Shown here piece by piece: positions 1-10,260 of a DNA stretch of 64,000 bases. Source of the stretch: Sphagnum compactum (lineage: Eukaryota > Bryophyta > Sphagnopsida > Sphagnales). The position numbers were made by a program, and so were the translations under genes. Position 1 is the stretch's first letter; each line of letters starts with the position of its first letter. The notes under the pieces are model-generated. The model was not told the origin of the DNA. It saw only the letters and a program-made list of their open reading frames with translations, and did not search any database. The stretch spans positions 496,001 to 560,000 of the forward strand of contig OZ234493.1 of NCBI GenBank assembly GCA_965153455.1, written 5' to 3'.

Positions 1-2630
1 CATATGGTAATATATGAAAGTTATTTTTAAAAAAATCTTTTTATATTTGTGGCTACTTATTAGAACTAGCACAAAAATTTGACGATTTGGAATTTCTTTT
101 GGAAATCTAGTAAATTTGGCGCAATTTTTCCATTAAAATTCGTTGTATAAGTTGGAATCATATGTTTCAAGTCAAACTTTGGCCGAAAATCACTATTAAA
201 AATTAATCCATGGGGCTTGGTTAACTACCCATCAAAATTACGCAAACTTTATTAACCTTGAACTTAATTCTTCCCTTGGCAACCAAGGAATACCAATTTT
301 ACCTACATTAATACAAGTAGTTAAAAAAAATAGTATTCACATTGCAAGGATCAATTATAACATGAAATTGAAATGCTAATGTTGAACCATGAAATTTAAT
401 AACTAATGTTAATGAAATCTCAAAAACATCTAATAATGAATTTGAAAAATGTTGTGCATAGTTGCCACACGCGAAGAACTCAAAGATGAACTTGACTTAA
501 ACACAAAAAGCAACAAAAGGAAGGTTAAATTATTTTATACCTCTATTTATGTCCAAGGGGGAATTCACTTGAATGAAGCACCCATGCAACAAGCATGACA
601 AGCAATGGCAATATTGATGAACAATAGTAATATGACCATGTATGTGTCAAATGACAAGCAAGAAGGAGACAAATTTAGGGGTTGTACTTACAACAAGATG
701 AATAATGAACAAAAATAAATCAAAAGGAAACAATCAAAACAAATCAACATGAAGTTCACTTGAAACAATTAGGTCTAGTTGAAGCAATGGCGACGCATTA
801 GCAAATCAATGGTGTGGAATAACAAATCAATGTGGACCAAGATATGTTGAAAAGGACCAAAATGTTACAAGGACCTTACATGTAGTTTGTCCATTAGCTG
901 GACAAAGCAATGTTCCACGGAAGTGAAAAGCTTGATTCCTCACTTGTTTGTTATTCTTATGACAAACATATCAAAGAAAAAAATTTAAATCAAACCTTGC
1001 TTGTTCATGGAATAAAGCTTGTTAAAGAAACCGAATAGAATAAGTGAGTAGAGCAGTAAGTTAGGAGGGAAAGAAAAAAATTGGGCCTGTGCCAAACATC
1101 CAAAAGGAAAGAAAGTGTGAAAGAGACAAAAATCCGAGGAAAAAAGACAGCCAACATAACCTAGGCTAGCTAAGTGTTCATGAGAAAATTTTCATCCATG
1201 CAAAGGAATCATCATTTTTCATTTAGGGCCATTACTAATGTAGGTGTTCATTCATCCAAATAGCCTTCCCTTGACATCTCCAATTGGGAAATAATTCAAT
1301 TTGCACCTATGTCTCACAGTTCTTTTTTATTACCACTCTGATTAACCAAACCTATTTCTTCCTTTGACATTCACAAGTTGGGGAATATATTTGAATGCAC
1401 CCATTTTTCATAATTGTTTTTCTCAATTCATTTTTTTACACAACTTTTATTCCAACTTTAGTTCTTCAAGCACCACTAACTCAAAGAATGAATATAAGCT
1501 TAGTACTATAGCACCAACATGGATTACTAGGGGTAAAAGTTTAATTAAATAATATTGTGACTTTGGAGTAAAAGGATGGGTAAGTATGGAAAGAAATAAT
1601 TCAACTTATTAGTTTTATCTTTAGAATCTTTGACTAGGACATAGTTTAAAACTCATCTGAATAATTTAAATTACTTATTTTGGATTAGACGTAATTAAAA
1701 ATGAACTATCTAAACTTAACTAAAACTTGACTAAATTTTTCAAGTGTTTTGTATGGAATGTGGTTGTTACAATGGATTTTTGTTGAGCACCTCACCTATG
1801 TGATAGTAGGGATTTGATTCAAAATTAACTTTCATAAGTCCCAAACCATTCCCCATGTACCTCTTCCTTCCCTATAATACATTCCATTCAAACTTTACTT
1901 CCTAGGGATTAAGTATTTCCCAATCCCACCAACTTTCTTCAACCCATCCACTTCCAAAGCCCCCAAAGCATTCCCAACCACCTAAACATGTACACTTCCC
2001 TTATCCATTTGTTTGTTGGCATCCTTACCTTGTCTTTCTCAACTTCTTTCACCCCAATGTCCACCATCCCTAACAATGTCGATTATTCCATTTCCTTGCC
2101 CTTTATGTCTTCCATAAAGACAATGTACTTTTTGGTTTTTGATCTTTCAATCTTTCTCATTTCACGTGCCCCCAAATTATTCAACTGCCTCCTTTTCCTT
2201 GGATCCAATTTCTTTTCTAACTTCTTGTGTATTGTTGGGCATTATCCATTTCTTCAATAGTAGCTTCCCAAGGCTCTACTCGTCCTTGGGTTTCCCATCA
2301 TCCTTTGTCCCCAACCTTACCAAGCTATCTTCCCCAATTATCTTCCTCTATCACTTAGCCATGGATTGAATGGGAAATCAATTTTGAAACCATTTTATTT
2401 TCTCATTTATGATCTTGAAGCAAAAAGTAATTTTGTTTCTTTTCTATAGACATCCATTTTAAACTACACGTATTAGATTTTAAATGTTGAATGGAAGTAA
2501 TTTAATGATAATTTACTTGATGTTAATCATTATGGCCTTCTAGAAATAAACATGAAATACTTGGAATTGTATTGAAAATGAGAAAAAATTGATCTTTTGC
2601 TTTCAATATTAATTATTGTGGCATGTGCCA
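1..2630. other. gene-free AT-rich stretch
   Basis: No supported gene. The short open frames near 1364-1552 and 1988-2369 are T-rich and low-complexity, have no recognisable domain, and overlap each other in different frames, so I treat them as chance. The 1800-2350 interval is pyrimidine-rich on + but shows no clear repeat unit. Confidence 0.6.
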
Positions 2631-3480
2631 TTGGCCCAAGTGTGAACTTGTTATTCGATTAATTTTTTCTTTCAAAGTTAGTTTTTGTAACTTAATTAAA
2701 TTTTCAATGACAAAAATTGCACAAAATTTAATATTTCTCACACCATAAATCTAAAAATAATGAAATCCCACTCATTGAAGGCTTTCCAACATTAACAAGA
2801 ATGCATTTCAATTTTCTTATTTAGTTTTAATTATTTTGAATTTTCATTGTAGATTTAAACAATAAGAAACCACCTTGAGGCACCCCCACTCATTGATGGC
2901 TTTCCAACAACACCAAATGCATGACGAAAAGCATTGTGGTTTGGGAGATCTCAACATTCCACAAAAAACAAAAAACAAAAACAAAAAAATTACATTCATT
3001 AATAGACAAACTATTATGGCTTATGCAATTGGCCCAAATGTGAACACATTGATACATAACTACTCCAAACGTGAATGGGACCTTAATGATAGAGCTCAAT
3101 TGTGAAATTTTTTTTTCAGAAATGACTCAAAATTTTATATTTCTCCCACCTTACAACTAAAAATTACAAAATTATCTCCAAGAAATCTTACTCATGAAAG
3201 ACTTTTTACGAATATGAAGACCTTGTGCCAATTTCCCTAAGTTTTTACTTTTGACTTTGTTGAATTTTCAATTACAAAAGTGTTCAATATTCAATATCTT
3301 TTGTTTTGTATGGTAAGCCAAATATGACCAAACCACCTCACTACACCCTTACTCATTGAGACCTTTCCAAGAGAACAAAAGAGTGAGGGTGAAAGCATTG
3401 TGGTTGTAGAGATCTCAACATGACAAACAAAAGAAACAGAACACACAAAACAAACAAACAATCTCCTCCTTAATAGAGAG
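2631..3480. repeat. degenerate short repeats around an ACTCATTGA motif
   Basis: Four diverged blocks share a core of about 30-60 bp built on ACTCATTGA followed by (G/A)GCTTTCCAA. The cores lie near 2771, 2888, 3190 and 3350. Two blocks also share AAGCATTGTGGTT followed by GAGATCTCAACAT (near 2929 and 3394). Spacing is irregular (about 117, 302 and 160 bp), so this is an old, scrambled repeat rather than a clean tandem array. I do not recognise the family. Confidence 0.4.
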
Positions 3481-4433
3481 ATGTGTTAAATATACAATTG
3501 AGTTTATGACATTTATAAATTGTGTTTCCATTGTTAGAAGTTGATCCCAACCCCTAAAGTGTGACATTGTATAGATTTTATTTTAAAGATTCTTCTGCAA
3601 GTCCAAATCTAATGAGCAAAATTGATCCAAAATGTTAAAGAAATGTCACATAGCCATGATGTACAAAAAAGAATCCAATCTTTCTCAAATCTTTTTGAAA
3701 AGGAAGCAATCAATAATACTAGATATCCTGCGCATCTTTTTTGTAACTTTTTGTAAAATGATCAAGGTACTATCCTCTCAGTGTATGGCCAACTCATTTT
3801 GACGACACTTCAAAAAGATTCAACCATTTGCAAAACAGAAGACAACAAGATGACTACTAGTTGTCAATAAATGGATGAATTGAAAAAGTCGTTGACTAAT
3901 GTAAATGAAATGTGAATAAATTCTTTACGTAAATGGATGTGAATAATGACACTTTTAACTTGAGGGGGGTGGGGAGGGGTGATGGGGTCGAGAGGGGATC
4001 TTATTTTCATGAGGAAATGTCAATCATTTTATGTTCCCTTATAACATTAGAATCACCCTACGCCAGGGACCCGTGCCTCAGCAACCTTACAAGTGAAGTG
4101 CCAACCAATTAGTGGCAATTGGCAAACTTGATGCCTTCGTATATAGCTTTAGTACAGACAGGGTTCAGACTAGGGTAGTACATTGCTGGCTTCAGCACAA
4201 ATTATATTATTTTTAGAATTGCAGAAATTTTCAAAAATTACTTTCTCAAAGACAATTTTTTTTGTGAAGGAAAAATGAGGAATCTTTTGGAATGTTCTTT
4301 TTTCTGAAATGGAATCTTCATGATCAATTAATTATTTGGCAAACATGTGCTAAAGCTGCCAAGATACTACATTATTGACTATCCTTGCTCTGGCCATTGG
4401 ATATCTTCAAAGCTTCATTACTAGGTTTCTTAT
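3481..4433. other. gene-free stretch with one G-rich run
   Basis: No gene seen. At about 3964-3997 the + strand has a G-rich run with four or more runs of at least four Gs separated by 1-4 bases, which fits the usual G-quadruplex pattern. Nothing nearby says it is functional. Confidence 0.5.
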
Positions 4434-4643
4434 GGTGCATTCACACTTGATGTTAATAAGTGTTAAATGAAAATCTAGGTGGCATCCTAGGTGGCACCCA
4501 ATCCTAAATGGGTTATACCTTAATGTTAAGTGAATGTTAGCTTAACATAAAATTTTCATCGTAAGGAGGTTTAAGTCCTAAATGACGAGCATGGTGGTAT
4601 GGGATTCAACACTAGAGTCCCGAACATCAAGTGTGAATGCACC
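4434..4643. mobile_element. MITE, family A, copy 1
   Basis: This is a non-coding element of 210 bp bounded by a perfect 21-bp terminal inverted repeat: GGTGCATTCACACTTGATGT plus T at the left, and its reverse complement at the right. TTA occurs next to both ends (with one extra T on the left), which hints at a PIF/Harbinger-type TTA target duplication but does not prove it. A second copy in inverted orientation lies at 63545-63759. It shares the interior motifs AAAATCTAGGTGGCATCCTA and TTAATGTTAAGTGAATGTTA. No ORF is present, so it is non-autonomous. Confidence 0.8.
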
Positions 4644-6400
4644 TTAAGGTTTAAAAAACTTTAGGGGTGTATTTGGAACATGAAAAACTCATAAGCTGTA
4701 GAATTTGGACTTTGACATCACTTATGCTCCTTATGATTTTCCAAGATCTAAGTGGTGCAAGATTTCAAAGAGCCAAAGGACACAAATTGGCCAACACATA
4801 AAAACATTTCCCAAAGCCAAGATAAAGGACGAGACAGCCATTTGCAATATTGACAAAACTGTCCATGGCCTCACATGTCTGACCAACACCTCAACCAGAC
4901 TAACTCACCAATGCTAACATTGAACCTCCCCCTAGGCACGTAACCTCACATGTATGAGAGGATTAGTAAAACTAAAAAGTTGTGGCAGAGGGCCCACAAG
5001 AGGATCACAGTTATGTATTCAAGAATATTATTCAAACAAGTGCAACACCCAAAACATCCATTACAACAAATTAATCAGCTCATATCATCCTGTAATGACT
5101 CCAGTGCAACTTATACCAACTTCAGCCCAGCATGATTTCTTATTCAAAAAATTGTCCCCATGATACCCGATGGGTACCAACTGGGTATCATGGGAAAAAC
5201 CGAGTTTTTCAAAAATGTACACTTGGTAATGCTACCTGCTACATCAAAAAATTGAAAAAAAAACCCTGTCATCATCTTACATAGACTCCACAACCCTCAG
5301 CAAAATGAAGTAAGGAAAAAAGCTTTTGACACCAAAAAATGCCTATTTACTAAGAAACTGCCTAAGAATTAGGGAATCTTTTCAAACATCTGAACCCTCA
5401 TTTGAGGTACAATTATGTGGGCCATCTGGGTTGACAAGAATCACAAAACATTCAATAATGTCAATTGGAATGATATTAGGCTAGCAAACCCCATTTGGGA
5501 ACAACTTACAGACTATGGCAAGTTTCATTGGAATAGGGTCGTCTTAGAGATAACGAAGTTTCCCCCTTAACAAGGCTGAGCTTTTGGACCAATTTGATCA
5601 AACTTGGTGCCCCTATTGTTTTGTTTGTGCCCGGGATGACCTTCGATTTAGACGGCGTTATCAAATGCAAGTAACATTAGCTGGTAACTTACCCGAGTTG
5701 AACTGTTGACTCAATCCATTATTTCTCTCCTTTTTGTCCATTTGTGCCCAAAAAAAATCAAAACTAATTAAACCACTGAGTAAAACTTGGTGACTGTGTT
5801 GGACACAAGACATGAGACCAAATGAAAAACTACCCATGAAGTCCACAAGAGTGAACCATGTAACACTGGGTGAACATTCCTCAGAATGTGGACTGAATGA
5901 AAACTACATTATTGTGGGCCCATTGGCCCAGCCCCCATGAACACACCATCCCCATGCCCTGTCGAGCTCAAGTGTTGTAACCGTAACCCTGCCAAACGTT
6001 ACTAATCATTTAGTAATCTCAAGCTCTCCCTCACAAATTACATGCAGAGCAGTGTTCTTTTTAAGAACTTTTGTTTTGTGGCCAAAGTGGCAATCATCCT
6101 CTGGAAGATTTAGATCTTGCTATAAACCAGATATGAAGTACAAAACTTTAATCGTCCTTCTATATCTTTGACAACACACTTAAAACCAAATATAGAAATT
6201 TGATGATTTTTACTATACATTTTTGGACCACACTTCTGGTGATTGAAAAATCTCCAAAATCAACGAATTTTCATTCTTTCAATTTTTTAATTTCGTGTGA
6301 ACTCGCCAAGGAAAAAGATGCAGAGCCAACAAAAGAAAAGCAAGTCCTATACTTGGTAAGTTTGCAGGGGCATCAACTTTTCACTACTTTTGACTAAATT
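4644..6400. other. upstream flank of the dead duplicate gene
   Basis: No gene is supported here. Part of it is paralogous to sequence upstream of the intact 18867 gene. The motif GTGAACATTCCTCA followed by AATGTGG occurs near 5871 and near 18331 in the same orientation, and other short blocks look related. The duplication that made the pseudogene at 7217 therefore probably carried more than 1 kb of upstream DNA. Its outer boundary cannot be fixed by eye. Confidence 0.45.
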
Positions 6401-6502
6401 ATCCAAATATCTTCACCAGGGGCAGTCAAACCACACCCAGGCGACTAGGAATTCACTACTCGGTATTGACTTTGGTTTTTCCCCTGGTTTTTTTGTTTTG
6501 TG

Positions 6503-6935
6503 GGGGGGGGTCCCCTTTTGATCTTCCATCTTTTGCTGGTTTTTGGGGTCCAATATTAGGCCTGGACCATGGGGATCCATTTTTCTCCTCCATCTCTTGC
6601 TGGTTTTTGGGGTCGAATATTGGGCCTGAAACATGGGGGTCCATTTTTCTCCTCCATCTCTTGCTGGTTTTTGGGGTCGAATATTGGGCCTGAAACATGG
6701 GGGTCCATTTTTCTCTTCCATCTCTTGCTGGTTTTTGGGGTCGAATATTGGGCCTGAAACATGGGGGTCCATTTTTCTCTTCCATCTCTTGCTGGTTTTT
6801 GGGGTCGAATATTGGGCCTGAAACATGGGGGTCCATTTTTCTCTTCCATCTCTTGCTGGTTTTTGGGGTCGAATATTGGGCCTGAAACATAAGGGTCCAC
6901 TTTTCTCTTCCATCTCTTGCTGTTCATAACCACTC
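6503..6935. repeat. 64-bp minisatellite, about six copies
   Basis: A tandem array with a period of exactly 64 bp. The landmark GGTTTTTGGGGTC recurs near 6539, 6603, 6667, 6731, 6795 and 6859, followed by a partial last copy. The first unit is the most diverged; the middle ones are nearly identical, suggesting recent expansion. Because 64 is not a multiple of 3 and the unit has no stop in any minus-strand frame, long minus-strand ORFs (for example 6413-6994) cross the array with a 64-residue period. Those ORFs are a by-product of the repeat and I do not call them genes. The array sits just upstream of the decayed TATA region of the pseudogene at 7217. Confidence 0.93.
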
Positions 6936-7216
6936 AATTCCCCCTTCCCCACCTCCATTTCCATCATCATTCCCAAACTCGCAACTCTCCACACTTTCTT
7001 CTCTCAGTGCTCTCTCCCTTTGCCTACTCAGCCAATTTACACCACCAACTACCACCACTTGCAGCAGGCTATAATTAATTGAAACACTTTTACAGCAACA
7101 AAGTTACACATCTGGAAACAACTACACTTCTTTTCTGACTTTTCTTTGGAATTTTATCTCGTTTGCTGGACTCTGCTTGAGAGCCTATAGTTGTTGCATT
7201 ATACTTAAGAATTAAT
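6936..7216 (+). promoter_or_regulatory. decayed promoter and 5' leader of the pseudogene
   Basis: This aligns with the leader of the intact gene (18625-18866). Both have CTGTTNATAA, a CT-rich block, CCATCATTCCC, then CACTTGCAG and GACTTTTCTTT before the ATG. The intact copy has TTTATAAGG at the TATA position; here it reads TTCATAACC, so the box is damaged. The 64-bp minisatellite abuts it upstream. Confidence 0.6.
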
Positions 7217-8220
7217 ATGGTTGCATCTTATGGCCTATCTAGTGTCCCAGGAAGCTCTGAATTGATTTCTGGAAACCAGTTTGCAGTGGATGCTTACACC
7301 TCACAACGAGAAACTCAACTTAGTGCTGGTAATAATACCCTTAAAGCTGGTTCACAGGGTTTGAATGTACAAGTGCCAATTCGGATCTTTAGAAAGACTT
7401 CTTGCTCGCCGCCATGACCAGCGGGATTGGATGTACCTCGACCTTGAGCATGTCCGTGGCAGTCTTCGTTCTCAACAGCGGTGCCGCTAAGTTTATGGAC
7501 TTGCCTAGCAAGTACCAGCCCTCGCAGCTTGCTGAGGAGCAACGTACGGCTTCTCGCTTCCATAAGCTGCTGGCTACGCACATTCAGACCACTTTGTTGA
7601 TCGATCCGAGACTGCGGAAAGATGCGCACGTGTACATTGAACAGGTGATGGTCAGGCTTCAGGCGCTTGACGTCGGGTTTCCTCCCCCCCTGAAGCCCAA
7701 TGGCCTGGAGAATTCCCCAAGCTGTAGCACCCTCGGTGTTTGGCCCTGTTGCATGCGGACCTCACCGAAACCGAAATATCCCAGCTAACAACACGCATGG
7801 CTGGACTGATGCGATCACAAAGGACCTCCGATGGACAGCTGATAAGCTCCAGACACAACATACGTGCGGGGCGGCCACAAACAAGGTGACTGCTAACAGA
7901 AGGCTAGCAATACTGGCTCCAGTGTTTGCAGGCGTTGCGGTTCCTTTGAGCTTGGTCGGATGCTGGCCTAGGATTCACTTGGCAGGAGTAGCTGCAGCAC
8001 GCAGAATACTAGCGCTCGGGGGCAAATTGGAATGATATATTTCGAGCTTTACAGGAACTGCACAGGCTCCTATATTGCAGAGATGGAGCAAGATATTCAA
8101 AGTACGATGAGGGTAGTGGATTGCCGAAGAGACGATGGAGAGCTGTACCACCAAAAAATTGCACTCCAGGTGGGACCCATGATCGCATGCCATTGTTCTC
8201 ATCAGAAGAAAAGACCAGGG
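7217..8220 (+). pseudogene. dead duplicate of the At4g22030-like gene at 18867
   Basis: The nucleotide and frame-by-frame protein similarity to 18867-20240 is high. The start ATG (7217) matches codon 1 of the intact gene, and the first ~60 codons are collinear, including the shared stretch ELISGNQFAV. About 340 bp, equivalent to 19053-19390 of the intact copy, is then deleted and the frame shifts. The next block (7402-7728) carries YQPSQLAEEQRTASRFHKLL. A one-base loss near 7710 moves the frame again; the block to about 8029 holds the second hydrophobic region, where roughly 27 more bases are missing. The end (8032-8210) matches the C-terminus, including YHQKIALQ. Similarity stops near 8216, just before the putative LTR. 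The promoter came along, so this is a DNA-level duplication and not a retrocopy. No intact product is possible. Confidence 0.92.
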
Positions 8221-8248
8221 TCACAGCCCTTTTAAGCAAACCCTCAAG

Positions 8249-8670
8249 TGTGGGGGCTTGCTTAGTCGAGGCTCAAAGTCCAAGTCTAAGTGTTGGGCTG
8301 GGTTTGACTCTTGGTTCGACAAACTCACGAGCCACATAGGTGTTGATGAGTGAGGGTTTGAGGAAGGGGGTCCGAGGTGTTGGCCTTGGCGCACAAAGTC
8401 TTTGAACTAAACAAAGTCTTCTTTTAGGTTAGGAGACTAGAGATAGTATCCCAAGCAACAAGGCCTTTGACCATTTGGGAAGGTTGCAATGGGTTTTAGT
8501 TCCACTTGTCTAGAGGTCGGAAATAGCCCAAGGTTGCGAGGTAAGTCTCAATGCCAAAGTTTCACCAAGTGCGTGATTTTCCAGGTGCAAATAGCATAGG
8601 TATTTAAAGAGGCACAAGAACGGAACGAGGGCGATGATGGAACGATGCCAAGGCATAAACGGGTGCAATA
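8249..8670 (+). repeat. putative 5' LTR of a gypsy-type element
   Basis: This lies between the end of the pseudogene and a primer-binding site at 8673. It would begin TGTGGGGGCTTGC and end near GGTGCA. The boundaries are inferred from the primer-binding site on one side and the end of pseudogene similarity on the other. No second LTR copy was found in the window, so the call rests on position only. Confidence 0.45.
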
Positions 8671-8672
8671 GG

Positions 8673-8684
8673 TGGTATCAAAGC
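8673..8684 (+). other. primer-binding site, initiator-Met tRNA type
   Basis: TGGTATCAAAGC matches the common plant gypsy primer-binding site TGGTATCAGAGC at 11 of 12 positions. It precedes the gag-like region, as expected at the junction of a 5' LTR with the internal part of the element. Confidence 0.7.
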
Positions 8685-8747
8685 AAGCTCTTAAGGTTGA
8701 TTGGAAAATCTTCTTAAGCATTTAGGGGAGGTGACAGTTCAAAGCAA

Positions 8748-10250
8748 ATGGTCTTGAACGAACTGATGCCCAACACACAAGTTGTGGTCGAACCCAAGGC
8801 CAAGAAGAAGTACAAGACTAAAAAGGAGAAAGAGAAGGACACCGCCATGGAAGAGTTGATGATAACAACTCAGAACATGGTGGGCAAGGAGCTTTTTAAT
8901 GAAAAGGTCCAAAGTCTGAGAGACTTGGTGGGGGAAATGGCGAAGCATCCTCCATGAAAAACTAAAAAATAAAAAGCAGGGAAGGATGATGTAGGTCTGA
9001 GCAAAACCAAGGCTTGTGAAAGGACTCTTTCCCCTATCAAACAAAGAAAGGGAAAAGATGAGGTGAGTGTGGGCTTGTCGACGAAAACTCCCTCAACTCC
9101 CATGAAAAATAAGGGGAAAGAAAAATTTCCTAAACCAATTGTGGATTCACTTAAACACATCGACTTTCACTCTTCTTTTGAATCAAATGGGGATGTGCAT
9201 TCCTTGATTTGCCCTCTAAATGGGGCCAAGGAGAGATAAAGGAGGCAAGTAGGCCCTAGAACGTCCAGTTGTGGACAAATCTCTTGAGAAGTAAGAGGAA
9301 AAGGTTCCAAAGATGGAGAAATCATCCAAGGAATTTTTGACTCTTATGGTCGCTTTTCGTGTGTTTTTGGTCCAACAAGGGGAAGCCATAGCACAAAATT
9401 AGGAAACAGCCAAGTAGATGAATCACATTGCGAAAGGTTTAGGTGCCATCAACAATGCCCCAAGTGGGGGTTTTACCAAGGCAACCATCAAGGCGAAACT
9501 ACCCGACTCCTTTGTGGGGAAAGAGACCAAAACCAAATGAATGCAACTGTGGTTGCACCAAATAGAGGCATATATGGAAACATAGCACCTCGAAATTGAT
9601 AAAGAACGAATTCATTTCGTTCAAACCCTATTGAAAAAACACACATGGGAGTGGTGGATGTCCCAAAGGTAGGGAATGCCTGACGTACTTGAAACCTTCA
9701 TGTGGGAGGAGTTTAAATCATGGCTAAACAAAAGGTTCACGCTGCACCACTTGGTGTTTCGAGATGGGATGGAGCTTTTGGAATTCACCTAAGAAGACGA
9801 TAAGGGTTCATTGGCCACCTACGTCTAGGACTTCAATCACATGTTGATTGTGGTCCCCTTTAAAGATGAATATGCCCGGATGTTGATCTTCCTGCATGGA
9901 CTCAAGCCCTAGGTGTAAAAGATAGTTTATCAGAAAACTGACATTTTGGAAATTTACTAAAGGTTGATGAAAATGATGGAGTGTATAAAGGATGAAGCCC
10001 CTACACACCCCAAAGGCGAAATTGGAAACAGAGTCACCCAAAAAAACCAAGTCGACCCAAGTAATGGAAACAAGGGTTACAACAAACATAAGTGGAACCA
10101 AGGAAAACATGGGCCTCCAAACGACAAAAAAAAAAATCAACAAACAAAGAACCACCAATTAAAAAGGAAAAACGAAACATGTCCAAAATCAAATGTTTCA
10201 ATTGTAACAACGGACATTTGGCAAAGGACTACCCCAAGCCACCTCAAGTA
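8748..10250 (+). pseudogene. Ty3/gypsy gag, multiply stopped
   Basis: A retrotransposon gag remnant. The N-terminal part (8748-9240) is Lys/Glu-rich. From about 9240 to 10120 one reading frame shows gag capsid-like sequence (motifs WLHQIEAYMET, WEEFKSWLNKRF, LIFLHGLKP) with about eleven in-frame stops and no obvious frameshift. A frame change follows near the A-run at 10128. A zinc knuckle is at 10194-10232, with pattern C-X2-C-X4-H-X4-Y: the last Cys is replaced by Tyr. No protease or polymerase follows, so the element is truncated after gag. Many stops are explainable as CAA, CAG or TGG changed by one transition. Confidence 0.85.
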
Positions 10251-10260
10251 AGTGACTGCA

